64,000 bases of DNA from Limnohabitans sp. 15K (GCF_002778285.1 NZ_NESM01000001.1:1196001-1260000); one strand, 5' to 3'. Positions 1 through 10,150 are shown, numbered from the stretch's first letter. A program made the numbers and translations. The notes: generated from the sequence alone by a model not told the origin.

Positions 1-2
1 CA

Positions 3-470
3 GCACAGCATGTGTGGTTGGCTGGATTGGGGGCCATGGCCAAAGCCCAAGAGCAAGGCAGCAAAGCCATTGAGGCCTTGGTGAACGACGGTTTGGCGTT
101 TCAGCGCAAAAGCCAAGCCGAAGCGCAGCAACGCCTGCACGAAGCGACAGAACGCCTGAGCCACATGGCCACCGGATTTGGCGAGCAGGCCACAGGCCGC
201 GTGGACAAGCTGGAGCATTTGTTTGAAGACCGTGTGGCCAAGGCTTTGCATCGCCTGGGCATGCCCACGCTGCTGGACATTCAGATGCTGACCGAACGTG
301 TGGCACAACTGGAGTCGCAACTGGCGGCCGCCTTGAAAGCGCCATCGGCACGGGACGCCAAAGCCCCTGCGAAAACCGTGTCGAAATCTGTGGTTAAAAC
401 GGTGGCTAAAACAGCGACCCCATCTGCAGGCAAAACACCCGCCAAGAAAACCCGGTCAAAGCCAGCCTGA
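3..470 (+). CDS. phasin family protein, 5'-truncated by the window edge
   Basis: Phasins are amphipathic proteins that coat intracellular polyhydroxyalkanoate granules. The frame is already open at base 3 (Ala-Gln-His before a GTG at 12), and the VWLAGLGAMAKAQEQG stretch is the internal core that normally follows a short N-terminal segment, so the true start lies before the window. The visible part has a helical heptad-rich centre (about residues 20-105) and a Lys/Ala/Pro/Thr-rich tail ending KKTRSKPA, as in PhaF/PhaI-type phasins whose basic tail can bind DNA. A TetR regulator follows 22 bases downstream in the same direction. Family assignment is strong. Which phasin paralogue it is cannot be told. 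Confidence 0.8.
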   Translation, partial: AQHVWLAGLGAMAKAQEQGSKAIEALVNDGLAFQRKSQAEAQQRLHEATERLSHMATGFGEQATGRVDKLEHLFEDRVAKALHRLGMPTLLDIQMLTERVAQLESQLAAALKAPSARDAKAPAKTVSKSVVKTVAKTATPSAGKTPAKKTRSKPA

Positions 471-492
471 ACGACTGACACGGCGCACCGAC

Positions 493-1161
493 ATGGCCAA
501 AAAAGCCCCCCGCCGCACCGCCGAGCGCATTGCCGAGGTCACGCTGGCCTTGTTCAACCGATTTGGCGAGCCCAATGTCTCAACGACCTTGATCTCGGCC
601 GAACTGAACATCAGCCCGGGCAATCTTTATTACCACTTCGCGTCCAAAGACGCCTTGGTCAACCGGTTGTTTGACCAATACGAAGTGGCCATGCTGGCCC
701 TACTGGATGCCGCACCCGATGTGCACGACATCGAGGACGCTTGGTTCTTTTTGCATTCGCTGTTTGAGCAGGTGTGGAACCACCGGTTTTTGTACCGCGA
801 CCTGAACAACCTGCTCTCTGGCAACCGCCATTTGGAGACGCATTTCCATGCCGTCTTGGAGCGTCAAACGCGGGCCTTCAGGCAACTGCTTGAATCCTTG
901 GCTTCAGAGGGTTTGATGGCGATCGACCCGGACAGCATCGAAACGTTGTCGGCCAGCATGTCGGTGATGGTGACGTATTGGCTCAGCTATGAATATGTGC
1001 GCAACCCACGGCAAGCGCTCGAACCGGCCAGCGCGGGGCTGGCCCTGACACGCGGTGCGCAGCATGTGCTGGCCCTGTTAACGCCCTACATGGCCAACCA
1101 GGACTTGCAGGCACATTTGCAAGCCTTGAGTTCGGCCTACAACGCCAACGAGCCGCGTTAA
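493..1161 (+). CDS. TetR/AcrR family transcriptional regulator
   Basis: A 222-residue one-component repressor. The N-terminal helix-turn-helix (about residues 10-55) carries the typical pattern ISPGNLYYHFASKDALV, in which the YYHF recognition helix contacts DNA. The rest is an all-helical ligand-binding and dimerisation domain. It sits directly behind the phasin gene, so a PhaD-like role in polyhydroxyalkanoate metabolism is possible, but this is inferred from position only. The ATG at 493 is the first Met of the HTH-containing frame and leaves 22 bases to the phasin stop. The ligand is unknown. Confidence 0.8.
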   Translation: MAKKAPRRTAERIAEVTLALFNRFGEPNVSTTLISAELNISPGNLYYHFASKDALVNRLFDQYEVAMLALLDAAPDVHDIEDAWFFLHSLFEQVWNHRFLYRDLNNLLSGNRHLETHFHAVLERQTRAFRQLLESLASEGLMAIDPDSIETLSASMSVMVTYWLSYEYVRNPRQALEPASAGLALTRGAQHVLALLTPYMANQDLQAHLQALSSAYNANEPR

Positions 1162-1195
1162 AACCGCCGAAAAAAGCCTGCGCTTGAGGCTGAGG

Positions 1196-1969
1196 TCAGG
1201 GCGCTTCGCTGAAACGCAGCGCTGCCAACGCCAGCAAACCGTCAAAAATCAGGTTGTCCACCAGCTCAAATTGAAGCGACATGCTGGGCGCCATTTTCCA
1301 ACCTGCGCCACCGGTCATGATGCACGCGGGCTCTTGCCCGGTGTGCTCGCGCAGGTGTTGCACCATGCGTTCGCAAGCCCCGGCAATGGCATAGGTGCCG
1401 CCACTGGTGAGGGCATCGCTGGTGTTGGTGGGGAATGGGGTCACCTCACCTGTGGGCACATGCAAACCTGCCGTACCGGATTCAAGCGCTCTGAGCATGA
1501 TGCCGTGGCCGGGCAAAATCAGCCCCCCTAAGAACCGCCCTTCGGCATCGATCGCCTCGACGGTCACGGCCGTTCCCACCATGACGACCACCAGTGGTCG
1601 CGATGGGCCTGCGGCCAATATGCGGTGACGTGCGCCGATCATGGCCACCCAACGGTCAGAGCCCAAGCGCGAAGGGTGGTCGTAGCCATTGGTCAGCCCA
1701 GCCTCTTGCGCGCTGGGCACCACCCAATGCGGGGTGACATCCCAGATGTCCATTTGCTCTTGCACACGGCGCTTGATGGCATCGCCTGCCACCACACACC
1801 CCAGCATGTGCTGGGGTTTAGGCAGCTCGGCCCATGCGCCATCGGACAAGCGGTCGATGTTTTCCAAGAATTCGGCGCCTTGCGCCAGTAACTGCCCATG
1901 GGGGCTGGGTTGGTCGTACAGCGCCCATTTGAGGCGCGTATTGCCCACATCGATGGCTAAAAATGTCAT
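1196..1969 (-). CDS. coaX: type III pantothenate kinase
   Basis: Phosphorylates pantothenate, the first committed step of coenzyme A synthesis, in the cytoplasm. The 257-residue protein starts with the ASKHA-fold phosphate-binding motif [10 protein letters not shown] (residues 7-16) and has the second ATP-site segment [10 protein letters not shown] and the GGLILPG and TAGLHV stretches typical of CoaX. Length is normal. In many Burkholderiales coaX follows birA; no birA is present here, and the next upstream gene on this strand is an amidase. The 3' ends of this gene and the TetR gene are convergent, 34 bases apart. Confidence 0.93.
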   Translation of the reverse strand: MTFLAIDVGNTRLKWALYDQPSPHGQLLAQGAEFLENIDRLSDGAWAELPKPQHMLGCVVAGDAIKRRVQEQMDIWDVTPHWVVPSAQEAGLTNGYDHPSRLGSDRWVAMIGARHRILAAGPSRPLVVVMVGTAVTVEAIDAEGRFLGGLILPGHGIMLRALESGTAGLHVPTGEVTPFPTNTSDALTSGGTYAIAGACERMVQHLREHTGQEPACIMTGGAGWKMAPSMSLQFELVDNLIFDGLLALAALRFSEAP

Positions 1970-2033
1970 GCGGCGATGATAATGAGTTTCTACTCCGACG
2001 GACGCCCTCTGACGTACTTCCGACCGAACAAAT

Positions 2034-3452
2034 TCAAATGCGCGGCCGAATCACGGGCATCACCGATTCATAGGCCCTGGCGGCACGCAACACCAGCGCA
2101 TCCCCAAACATCGGACCCACGATCTGCAAGCCCATGGGAAGACCGCTCTGGGTCAAGCCACAAGGCACGGTGATGGCGGGTTGTTGGGTCAGGTTGAAGG
2201 GGTAGCTGAATGGCGTCCAACCCAACATGGACACCGGGTCCATGGGCACGGTACCCGCTGCACGCGCCTCAAAGGCCGGAATAGACACCGCAGGCGTGAC
2301 CAGCAGGTCAAAGCGCTGCATGAACTGGCGCATGTGTGAACCCAAAACGCCTCGGCGCTGGTTCATCTGTTGTATCTGCAAGGCGCTCAATTGCGCACCC
2401 AGCTCCGCCTCGGCTTTGAAGTCGGGGTCGGCCACGGCCTGCTGCTCTGCGTTCAAGCCCTTCCACACGGTGTAAGCACCCAAGAACCAAAGGCCTGTGG
2501 TGATGTCGAGCGGGTCTTCGAAGCCGGGGTCAAGCTGCTCCACATGCGCGCCCAGGGCTTGGAGTTGTTGCACGGCTGCATAGACTGCGGCCGAAATTTC
2601 GGGGTGCACGTTTTGCGCATAGCCCAAGGTGGGCGAATAAGCGATCCGCAGACCACGGATGCCGTCTTCCAGACCCACGGTGTAGTCGCTCGCATCTGGG
2701 GGCAGCGATGTCCAGTCGCGGGCATCGGGTTGCTTGAGCACGTTGGTCATCAAAGCGGCATCCCGCACGCTCATGGTGTGCGGGCCCAAGTGCGCCACCG
2801 AGCCAAAGGGTGACAAGGGGTAGGCGGGCACCCGGCCAAAGCTGGGTTTCAGGCCCACGTTGCCGCAAAAGGCCGCCGGAATGCGCACGCTGCCCGCGCC
2901 ATCGGTGCCCACGCCAATGGGCCCAAGACCTGCCGCAACAGCTGCGGCCGTGCCGCCCGATGAACCGCCAGGCGTGTGGTTCAAATTCCAGGGGTTGCGC
3001 GTGATGCCGGTGGCGGGCGAATTGGTCTCACCCTTGCACCCAAACTCAGGGGTAGTGGTTTTGCCCAGCAAGACCGCTCCAGCTTCGCGCAAGCGGGCGG
3101 TGGCCGGGGCGTCAACATCCCAAGCTTGGTTCGGGTCAATCGTGCGGCTACCGCGCAAGGTGGGCCAGCCTTGGGTCAGGATCAAATCTTTGATGGACGT
3201 GGGCACGCCGTCCAAAGCACCCACGGGCGCGCCTTGCTGGCGGTGCGCCTGCCAACGGGCTTCGCTGGCACGGGCGCTGTCCAAAGCGGCCTTTTCGTCC
3301 ACCAGACAGAAGGCATTGATTTGCGGGTTGACGCGCTCGATGCGCTTCAAAACCGCCTGGGTGACTTCAACCGGCGAAGTCTGGCCGCTGCGGTAAAGCG
3401 CCAACAGTTCGTGGGCGGGGACTTGGGTCAGGTCTTGCGGTGTCGCGCTCAT
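2034..3452 (-). CDS. amidase signature family hydrolase
   Basis: Hydrolyses a carboxamide to acid plus amine or ammonia; the substrate is unknown. The 472-residue protein has the full amidase-signature triad. Lys88 lies in SIKDL, the cis-Ser164 in PGGSSGG, and the nucleophile Ser188 in [12 protein letters not shown], with the family's 24-residue spacing between the two serines. A good ribosome site (GAGGAG) precedes the ATG. It is the last gene of a minus-strand run beginning with the ABC binding protein near 10.1 kb, and 46 bases separate it from the M81 peptidase. It probably acts on amides or peptides brought in by that transporter, which is inference from context. The second amidase near 10-11.6 kb is a different subfamily. 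Confidence 0.9.
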   Translation of the reverse strand: MSATPQDLTQVPAHELLALYRSGQTSPVEVTQAVLKRIERVNPQINAFCLVDEKAALDSARASEARWQAHRQQGAPVGALDGVPTSIKDLILTQGWPTLRGSRTIDPNQAWDVDAPATARLREAGAVLLGKTTTPEFGCKGETNSPATGITRNPWNLNHTPGGSSGGTAAAVAAGLGPIGVGTDGAGSVRIPAAFCGNVGLKPSFGRVPAYPLSPFGSVAHLGPHTMSVRDAALMTNVLKQPDARDWTSLPPDASDYTVGLEDGIRGLRIAYSPTLGYAQNVHPEISAAVYAAVQQLQALGAHVEQLDPGFEDPLDITTGLWFLGAYTVWKGLNAEQQAVADPDFKAEAELGAQLSALQIQQMNQRRGVLGSHMRQFMQRFDLLVTPAVSIPAFEARAAGTVPMDPVSMLGWTPFSYPFNLTQQPAITVPCGLTQSGLPMGLQIVGPMFGDALVLRAARAYESVMPVIRPRI

Positions 3453-3498
3453 GAGGTGCTCCTCTAAAGAATTACAAATGCCCGAGCAGGCCTGGACG

Positions 3499-4998
3499 TC
3501 AGGGTCGGGTGCGGGTGTTCGGACTGAGTTTTTTCCAGGGCAGATCGCCCGGATCGGCTGCCATCGGTCCTGCCGCTTTGGCCACCAAAACGCGGCTGGC
3601 GATCGGCGTGAAATCGGCCCTGAAATGGTTGGAGCTTTTGACCACCAGCAGCTTCATCTGTTCGGGCTGGATGCCCACGGCGCGAAACAGCTCGCGGTCA
3701 AGCATTTGCATCTTGCCGCTGGCCACGGCGATCAAGACGCCTTCAAATTCAAGGCAGGCGCAGGGTCCGATGTGGGCTTTCATGCCGGTCATCATCGGAC
3801 CTTTGAGTTCGCAATAATCCGGCCCCAAAGCCCGCACCGTGAAGCGCCCCTGCAAGGGCGGGTCGCTCACCTCGCCGCTGAAGGTGGGCACAGCCTTGCC
3901 CAAAGCCAGTTGCAAGCTGGCCCCCACGCCTGCGGCATGGGCCATGCGGGCAGCCTCAGGGTCGTACAACAAACCCAGCGCCACCTGGCCAGGCCAGCGC
4001 TGGCCCGCGCCTTGTTGCAGCAAGGCATGCAGCATGCCGGTGGTGTTGCTGTCACCGCCTGCGCCCGGGTTGTCTTGTGTGTCGGCCATGACCACGGGCG
4101 CAGAAGTCACCTCGGCCGCGGCCAAGGCTTGGGTGACCGCCTCGCGGGCAGGCAGCACATCAGGGCGCCACTGGCCAGGCTCGGCCACACGCTCAAACAA
4201 GCGCTGCACCGCAGCTTCGGCCTGCGGGCCGTGGCCCCAGACCACAGGGCCGCACTCGGCAAAATCAGACGCCGGAAAACCCATGCAAAAACTGAGCATG
4301 CAACCGGTTTGTGTTTCCAGCGCGATCATCTCGTCGTAGAGGTCTTTGGCCGGCGCCATCCAGGTGCTTTGCGCATTGAGCGGAATCAAGAACGGCAGGC
4401 GTCGCGCCTGCATGGGGCGCTTGCCGCCTGCACGAAAATGCTCGCGCAGCAGCATGGCGGCCCGCTCGCCAGTCTCGGCCATGTCAATGTGCGGGTAGGT
4501 GCGGTAAGCCACCAGGCCATCGGACATCTGCAACATGCGCTCGGTCACGTTGGCGTGCAGGTCCAGGCTGGCCACGATGGGCAACTTGGGGCCCACCACG
4601 GCGCGGATGCGCGCGATCAACTCACCTTCGCTGTCGTCGGCGTTTTCGGCCACAGCCGCGCCATGCAAATCGAGGTAGACGCCGTCCAGGCCCTGCACCA
4701 AGGCCGCGCGAACGTCTTCAAGAATGGCCGAACAAATGCGCTCGAACGCATCTTTCGTCACATAAGAAGACGGCGTGGCACCGGCCCAAGCCGAAGGCAC
4801 CAGCTGCCATCCCTCACGGCGGGCCGCATCGATGAAACCACCGGCCGGGATGTTCACGCCCGTCATTTGGTCCAGCAATGCTTGCCCACGCACAAAGGCT
4901 GGAAAGGCCTCGCCGCTTTGAAAAGCGGTCCAATCGGCCAAGCTGGGGGCAAAGGTGTTGGTCTCGTGCTGGTAACCAGCGATCAGGATACGGGTCAT
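3499..4998 (-). CDS. M81 family metallopeptidase (MlrC-like)
   Basis: Related to MlrC, the zinc peptidase that cleaves linearised microcystin fragments; most homologues are of unknown substrate. The protein begins MTRILIAGYQHETNTF, the typical start of the MlrC N-terminal domain. It contains SLDLHANVTERM (metal-site His) and the C-terminal-domain hallmark DTQDNPGAGGDSNTTG. I chose the ATG at 4998: a TTG at 5025 would extend it by nine atypical residues and overlap the transporter gene. The product is then 499 residues. It lies 23 bases after the stop of the ABC ATPase gene, so imported peptide and peptidase are probably co-expressed. Confidence 0.9.
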   Translation of the reverse strand: MTRILIAGYQHETNTFAPSLADWTAFQSGEAFPAFVRGQALLDQMTGVNIPAGGFIDAARREGWQLVPSAWAGATPSSYVTKDAFERICSAILEDVRAALVQGLDGVYLDLHGAAVAENADDSEGELIARIRAVVGPKLPIVASLDLHANVTERMLQMSDGLVAYRTYPHIDMAETGERAAMLLREHFRAGGKRPMQARRLPFLIPLNAQSTWMAPAKDLYDEMIALETQTGCMLSFCMGFPASDFAECGPVVWGHGPQAEAAVQRLFERVAEPGQWRPDVLPAREAVTQALAAAEVTSAPVVMADTQDNPGAGGDSNTTGMLHALLQQGAGQRWPGQVALGLLYDPEAARMAHAAGVGASLQLALGKAVPTFSGEVSDPPLQGRFTVRALGPDYCELKGPMMTGMKAHIGPCACLEFEGVLIAVASGKMQMLDRELFRAVGIQPEQMKLLVVKSSNHFRADFTPIASRVLVAKAAGPMAADPGDLPWKKLSPNTRTRP

Positions 4999-5021
4999 GG
5001 GGACGTTGGGTGTGACAGGCC

Positions 5022-6650
5022 TCAAGCCTCGGTATTCAGGGGCGGCAAGGCAGCAGGCGCAGCCTGCAGAAGGCGGCGTGTGTAGTCTTGTTGCGGATTG
5101 GCATAAAGCTCGGCCGTCAGGCCTTCTTCAACAATGTGGCCCTGGTGCATGACCACCACGCGGTCGCACAACTGGGCGGCCACGCGCAAGTCGTGCGTGA
5201 TGAAAAGCAAGCCCAGACCCAGACGGCCCTGGATTTCGCGCAGCAGGTTCAAAATTTGCGCCTGCACGCTCACATCCAGCGCGCTGACAGCTTCGTCGGC
5301 CACCAGGACTTGGGGGCGGCACGCCAGCGCACGGGCGATGGCCAAGCGCTGTCTTTGTCCACCACTGAACTGGCTGGGATAACGCTTGAGCGCCTCCACC
5401 GGCAAACGCACCTGCGTCATCAATTCGGCCGCCAAGGCTTCGGCCTCCGCGCGGGATTGGCCAAAGTTCATGGCCCCTTCGACCATGGACTGGCCCACCG
5501 TGCGGCGGGGGTTGAGCGAACGGTTCGGATCTTGAAACACCACCTGCACCTGGCTGCGCAAAGGCCGTAAACGGCTTTCCGCCAAGGTGGCGACTTCTTG
5601 GTCACCCCAATGGATGCGGCCCTCAGTCGGGTCGATCAGGCGAATCAAGCAACGGGCAAAAGTGGACTTGCCTGAACCCGACTCACCCACAATGCCCACG
5701 GTCTCACCTGCGTGCACCGCCACTTGGGCATTTTGCAGCGCAGCGGTGGCGCGGTTGCGACCCATCCAGTCACGGCTGGCATAGGTTTTTCCGACACCCT
5801 GACCCGACAGCAAGGCCGGGCCACTGAAAGCGGGTTTGGCAGCAGGCGGTGTCATGCCAGGAACGGCCTCGAGCAACTGGCGCGTGTAACTGGCCTTGGG
5901 TCGGCGCAGCACCTGCTCGCAAGGGCCTGCCTCGACCGCTTCGCCTTGGTTCATGACCAGCACCTGGTCGGCGATCTCGGCCACCACGCCCATGTCGTGG
6001 GTGATGAAGAGCACCGCACTGCCCTGCTCGCGCTGCAGGTCGGCGATTAAACGCAAAATTTCTTTTTGGGTGGTCACGTCGAGCGCGGTGGTCGGCTCGT
6101 CGCAAATCAAGAGCGCAGGCTTCAAGATCACCGCCATCGCGATCACGATGCGCTGACGCTGGCCGCCACTGAGTTGGTGCGGATAGCTGCGCAGCATGCG
6201 CGCCGGGTCGGGCAGCTTGACCCGCTCAAACACACGCAGGATTTCGGCACGGCGCTGCTCGGCAGGCCAATCGGTGTGGGTGGACAGCAATTCGTCGACT
6301 TGGTCGCCGCAGCTCATGACCGGGTTCAGGGCTGTCATGGGCTCCTGAAACACCATGCCCATGGCCTTGCCGCGCAATTGGCGCAGCCGCAGCGCAGAGG
6401 CATTCAGCAAGGATTCGCCTTGCAGAACAACATCGCCCGCCACGGGCTGCAGCTCTTTGGGCAGCAGGCCCATCACGGTGGTGGCCATGACGGACTTGCC
6501 CGAGCCAGACTCGCCCACCACACACAAGGTCTGGCCCGGCAGGATGTCGAGCGACACCTCGGTGATGGCATGTGCCCGGTCACCGCCCGCGGGCAAGGCG
6601 ACCGAGAGGCCGCGAATGGAAAGAACGGCTTGAGAAGCGGTCTGAGTCAT
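5022..6650 (-). CDS. dual ABC ATPase of a peptide/opine importer (DppD-DppF fusion type)
   Basis: A cytoplasmic ATPase of 542 residues with two complete nucleotide-binding domains in one chain, as in YejF or GsiA. Domain 1 (about residues 8-270) has Walker A GESGSGKSVMAT, signature LSGGQRQRIVIA and Walker B ICDEPTTALD. Domain 2 (about 285-530) has GESGSGKSTFAR, FSGGQRQRLAIA and VADEAVSALD. Each is followed by the short oligopeptide-transporter C-terminal segment. Both domains look catalytically intact. The ATG overlaps the stop of the upstream permease gene (ATGA), so translation is coupled. Confidence 0.95.
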   Translation of the reverse strand: MTQTASQAVLSIRGLSVALPAGGDRAHAITEVSLDILPGQTLCVVGESGSGKSVMATTVMGLLPKELQPVAGDVVLQGESLLNASALRLRQLRGKAMGMVFQEPMTALNPVMSCGDQVDELLSTHTDWPAEQRRAEILRVFERVKLPDPARMLRSYPHQLSGGQRQRIVIAMAVILKPALLICDEPTTALDVTTQKEILRLIADLQREQGSAVLFITHDMGVVAEIADQVLVMNQGEAVEAGPCEQVLRRPKASYTRQLLEAVPGMTPPAAKPAFSGPALLSGQGVGKTYASRDWMGRNRATAALQNAQVAVHAGETVGIVGESGSGKSTFARCLIRLIDPTEGRIHWGDQEVATLAESRLRPLRSQVQVVFQDPNRSLNPRRTVGQSMVEGAMNFGQSRAEAEALAAELMTQVRLPVEALKRYPSQFSGGQRQRLAIARALACRPQVLVADEAVSALDVSVQAQILNLLREIQGRLGLGLLFITHDLRVAAQLCDRVVVMHQGHIVEEGLTAELYANPQQDYTRRLLQAAPAALPPLNTEA

Positions 6651-7528
6651 GCGCCGCTCCGCTTTGCGAATTTGGGGTCCAGCACATCGCGCAGGCCGTC
6701 ACCCAAGAGGTTGATGGCCAGCACCGTGGGCACCAAAAACAGCGCGGGGAACAGCACATTGCCGGGGTACTGGGTGAACTGCACCCGGCCCTCGGCCATG
6801 ATGTTGCCCCAAGTCGGGATGTCGGCGGGCAAGCCCAACCCCAAAAAACTCAGAATCGCTTCGGTCAGCACCGCACTGGCCGCGATGAAGGTGCCTTGCA
6901 CAATCAGCGGCGCCATCGCGTTGGGCAGGATGTGGCGAAACAAAATGACCGGTGTGGGCGTGGCCAAGGCTCGGGCTGCCTCGACAAAAGGCTCCTCGCG
7001 CAAGCTCAGCACCAGCGCACGCACCAGGCGCGTGACACGCGGAATTTCCGGAATGGCGATGGCCACCACCACGGTCCAGATCTGGGCACCCAAGGCCGCC
7101 ACCAGCGCAATGGCCAGCAAGATGGCGGGGATGGCCATGAGACCGTCCATGAAACGCATCAGCACCGCGTCCATCAGGCGAAAGTAACCGGCCAGCATGC
7201 CCAACAAGCCGCCCACGGCCAAGGCCACGGTGGCAGTGAACAAACCCACCAGCAAAGACACGCGGGTGCCAAACAGCACGCGGCTGTAGATGTCACGGCC
7301 AAAATTGTCACTGCCCATCCAAAAGGTGTGGGCCACGCTGGTGCCATCCAGCAAGCCGAACTGACCGACCACACCTGCGGCGGTGTTGATGTTGGCCGAG
7401 TCCATGGCGGCCGGGTCGACCGTGCCCAACCAAGGGGCCACCAAGGCGATCAGGATCAAGAGGCCCAGCACACCCAAGCCCAAACGGACGGTGGTGTGCG
7501 CGAGAAGTTTTCGGAAGATGGCGTTCAT
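6647..7528 (-). CDS. peptide-type ABC transporter permease (DppC-like)
   Basis: Inner-membrane permease of 293 residues. It begins with an N-terminal transmembrane helix (LGLGVLGLLILIALVAPWLG, residues 15-34) and a periplasmic loop. The core is a BPD_transp_1 domain with the EAA-like loop EAARALATPTPVILFRHILPNAMAP that docks on the ATPase. The open frame runs on upstream to 7918, but Met at 7528 overlaps the stop of the DppB-like gene as TGATG and gives the standard N-terminus. It should pair with the adjacent DppB-like permease as a heterodimeric channel. Confidence 0.93.
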   Translation of the reverse strand: MNAIFRKLLAHTTVRLGLGVLGLLILIALVAPWLGTVDPAAMDSANINTAAGVVGQFGLLDGTSVAHTFWMGSDNFGRDIYSRVLFGTRVSLLVGLFTATVALAVGGLLGMLAGYFRLMDAVLMRFMDGLMAIPAILLAIALVAALGAQIWTVVVAIAIPEIPRVTRLVRALVLSLREEPFVEAARALATPTPVILFRHILPNAMAPLIVQGTFIAASAVLTEAILSFLGLGLPADIPTWGNIMAEGRVQFTQYPGNVLFPALFLVPTVLAINLLGDGLRDVLDPKFAKRSGA

Positions 7529-8481
7529 CAGTAACGGATCCGGGGATCGAGCCAGAGGTAGCTCAAATCCACCAACAAATTGATCAACACATACAGCACG
7601 CTGAAAAACAGCACCACGCCCTGGATGACCGGGAAGTCGCGGTTGAGCACCGCGTCCACCGTGAGCGAGCCGAGGCCCGGAATGGCATAGACCGTCTCGG
7701 TCACCACCACGCCGCCGATCAAGAGCGCAATGCCAATGCCGATCACCGTGACGATGGGCACCGCCGCATTGGCGAGCGCGTGGCGCAGCAAGACCGCTTG
7801 CTCGGTCACGCCTTTGGCGCGGGCGGTGCGGATGTAGTCTTCGGTCAGGGCTTCGGACACGCTCGCCCGCGTGACCCGCGCAATGAGCGCCACATAAATG
7901 GTGGCCAGCGACAACCAAGGCAGCACCAGCTGATAAGCCCAGGCCCCCACCCCTTGCGAGAACTCACCAAACAATCGGCGGTAACCCTGCACAGGCAACC
8001 ACTGCAGCTGAATGGCAAAGATGTAGATCAGCACATAGCCGATCACAAACACCGGCACCGAGAACCCGGCCACCGCAAAGCCGGACAAGATGCGGTCCAG
8101 CCAGCCCCCCATGCGCCAGGCGGCCAGCGTGCCCAAAGGCACCGCCACCAGCACCGCCAGCACCATGGTGCCCGCCGCCAGAGACAGCGTGGGCTCGATG
8201 CGCTGGGCGATCAGCTCGGTGACCGGTTTGCCCAGGTAAAAGGAATAGCCCAAGTCACCCTGCAGCACACCCATCAACCAGATGCCAAATTGCGTGAACA
8301 AAGGCTTGGTCAGGCCCAATTGCTCGCGGATGCGGTCGATGTCTTCGTTGGTGGCGTTGTTGCCCGCGATCACGGCGGCCGGGTCCCCCGGCGTGAGCCG
8401 AAGGATCAGGAACACGATGACCGCCACCGTGAACAACACAGGGATCAGCGCCAGCAGGCGCTGCAGCAAGAATCTCAGCAT
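7528..8481 (-). CDS. peptide-type ABC transporter permease (DppB-like)
   Basis: Inner-membrane permease of 317 residues with the typical DppB start MLRFLLQRLLALIPVLF (first transmembrane helix), then RLTPGDPA and about five further membrane helices. The cytoplasmic coupling loop is YIRTARAKGVTEQAVLLRHALANA. The C-terminus ends in the usual SYLWLDPRIRY motif, so the gene is complete. It lies 34 bases after the binding-protein gene and overlaps the DppC-like gene, giving the standard A-B-C-DF operon order. Confidence 0.94.
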   Translation of the reverse strand: MLRFLLQRLLALIPVLFTVAVIVFLILRLTPGDPAAVIAGNNATNEDIDRIREQLGLTKPLFTQFGIWLMGVLQGDLGYSFYLGKPVTELIAQRIEPTLSLAAGTMVLAVLVAVPLGTLAAWRMGGWLDRILSGFAVAGFSVPVFVIGYVLIYIFAIQLQWLPVQGYRRLFGEFSQGVGAWAYQLVLPWLSLATIYVALIARVTRASVSEALTEDYIRTARAKGVTEQAVLLRHALANAAVPIVTVIGIGIALLIGGVVVTETVYAIPGLGSLTVDAVLNRDFPVIQGVVLFFSVLYVLINLLVDLSYLWLDPRIRY

Positions 8482-8515
8482 AAAACTTCAGCTGCTCTTG
8501 GGTTTAAAAAGAAGT

Positions 8516-10090
8516 TCAGTTCTTTTTGATGTTCCAGTAAACCTGTGCGCCGCCAGGCACCAGACCCGAGATGTTTTTGCGCAAGGCAGCGGGGTTGAAG
8601 TACTGGCCCAGCGGAACGTGTGTTGCGGTTTCCATGGCGCGCAGCTGAATTTGTTCAGCGATCTGCTTCTTCTGCGCATCAGTGGTGGCCTGGGCAAACT
8701 TGACCTTCAGGTCTTCGATTTGCTTGTCGTCTTGCCAGCCGAACCAGCCCTTGTCACCCGCGGCGTTCATCATGGCCATGGTCAGCGGGTTCAGGATGTC
8801 TCCCGCTGTCCAGGCGGTCATGAAGGCGTTCCAGCCGCCTTGTGCTGGGGCGTCTTTCTTGGCGCGGCGAGCCACCAAGGTGGCCCAGTCCATTTGCTGC
8901 ATGTCGACCTTGAAGCCCGCGGCTTCCAGTTGCTGCTTGGCCACCAGGGGCAGTTTGGCGATCGCGGCCAGGTCGGTCGGACGCATCAGCACCACAGGCG
9001 TGCCGTCGTAGCCCGCTTCTTTCAGCATGTCAGCCGCCTTTTTGGGGTCGGCCATGCCTGTGTAAATGCCGGTCTTGTCGCTGGCCAAGGGCGTGCCGCA
9101 GGGGTACATGCTCTTGCAGAAGGTGAACATGCCGGGTGCGCCGACCTGCGTTTTGAGGTGCGCTTCTTGTCCCAGTGCCACCATGGCGGCCTGGCGGATC
9201 TTCACGTTGTTGAACGGGGCATGCAGGTGGTTGAAGCGCAGGATGAACTGCAAGCCTGCAGGCTGGGCGTCCACCAGTTGGACGTCTTTTTGGGCCTTGA
9301 GCGAAGCATATTGCTCGAACGTGGGCTGCTCGACGATGTCGACTTCACCAGCCACCAACGCATTGAACTGGGTTTGCGGGTCGCGGATGATGACCCACTC
9401 CACGCGGTCCAGATGCACATTTTTGCCACCGGCGGTGCCATCAGGGGCTTCGCTGCGGGGTTTGTATTTGTCGTTCTTCACGTAAACCAGACGCTCGCCG
9501 GGTTTGTATTCGCCAGGCACGAACTTGTAAGGGCCCGAACCAATGTGTTCCTTGATCTGCTCGCTGCCAGGCGTGGCAGCAATGCGTGCAGGCATGATGA
9601 ACAGCACGTTCGAAGAGGGCTTGCCCAGCGCTTCGAGCATCACACCAAAGGGCTTGTTGAGCTTGATCACAAAGGTCTTGGCGTCGGGCGTGGCATAGCT
9701 GTCCACGCTCTTGGCCAGCACACCGCCAAAGCTGTCGCGGCTGCTCCAGCGCTTGATGGAGGCCACCACGTCTTCGCTGGTCACGGCTTTGCCATCGTGA
9801 AATTCCAAGCCATCACGCAGGGTGAAGGTCCAAGTCAGGTTGTCCTTGCTGACGTTCCATTTGTCCACCATTTGCGGCTTGGGTTTGCCAGCCAGGTCGG
9901 TGCCAAACAAGGTGTCGTAAATCATGTACCCGTGGTTGCGCGTGACAAACGCGGTGGACCAGACCGGGTCCAGAATCGTCACGTTGGCGTGCGGCACCAC
10001 GCGCAGGGTCTTGCCCTGGGCTTGCGCAACAAAGGGGGTCAACAGGGCTGCTGCCAAAGTGGCCACAGCAAAAAGGGAACGACGCTTCAT
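8516..10090 (-). CDS. ABC transporter substrate-binding protein, family 5 (DppA/OppA-like)
   Basis: Periplasmic receptor for the importer encoded downstream. The 524-residue protein starts with a Sec signal peptide (MKRRSLFAVATLAAALL, cleavage after AQA near residue 24). It then has the SBP_bac_5 fold, including LDPVWSTAF, the RDGLEFHDGKAVTSEDV region that marks the family, and a C-terminal IKKN. A GGAG ribosome site lies about 7 bases before the ATG. Substrate could be di- or oligopeptides, glutathione or amides; the neighbouring M81 peptidase and amidases favour a peptide-like compound. It is probably the promoter-proximal gene of the transporter operon. Confidence 0.94.
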   Translation of the reverse strand: MKRRSLFAVATLAAALLTPFVAQAQGKTLRVVPHANVTILDPVWSTAFVTRNHGYMIYDTLFGTDLAGKPKPQMVDKWNVSKDNLTWTFTLRDGLEFHDGKAVTSEDVVASIKRWSSRDSFGGVLAKSVDSYATPDAKTFVIKLNKPFGVMLEALGKPSSNVLFIMPARIAATPGSEQIKEHIGSGPYKFVPGEYKPGERLVYVKNDKYKPRSEAPDGTAGGKNVHLDRVEWVIIRDPQTQFNALVAGEVDIVEQPTFEQYASLKAQKDVQLVDAQPAGLQFILRFNHLHAPFNNVKIRQAAMVALGQEAHLKTQVGAPGMFTFCKSMYPCGTPLASDKTGIYTGMADPKKAADMLKEAGYDGTPVVLMRPTDLAAIAKLPLVAKQQLEAAGFKVDMQQMDWATLVARRAKKDAPAQGGWNAFMTAWTAGDILNPLTMAMMNAAGDKGWFGWQDDKQIEDLKVKFAQATTDAQKKQIAEQIQLRAMETATHVPLGQYFNPAALRKNISGLVPGGAQVYWNIKKN

Positions 10091-10150
10091 CAGTTACTCC
10101 AGTCAAGACGGGGACATTGAACAATGGTCCTGAACATTATAAAGCGAAAC

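Noticed and set aside
3451..5085. A 544-codon open frame antisense to the M81 peptidase
   Set aside because: It arises from GC skew of a real gene on the other strand. The translation is Gly/His/Gln-rich without motifs.
8282..10120. A 612-codon plus-strand frame opposite the substrate-binding protein
   Set aside because: The minus-strand gene has a signal peptide, family motifs and operon context; the plus frame has none.
10108..10143. Promoter TTGAAC...TATAAA before the second amidase
   Set aside because: The spacing of about 15 bases is poor, and it would place the transcript start almost on the start codon.
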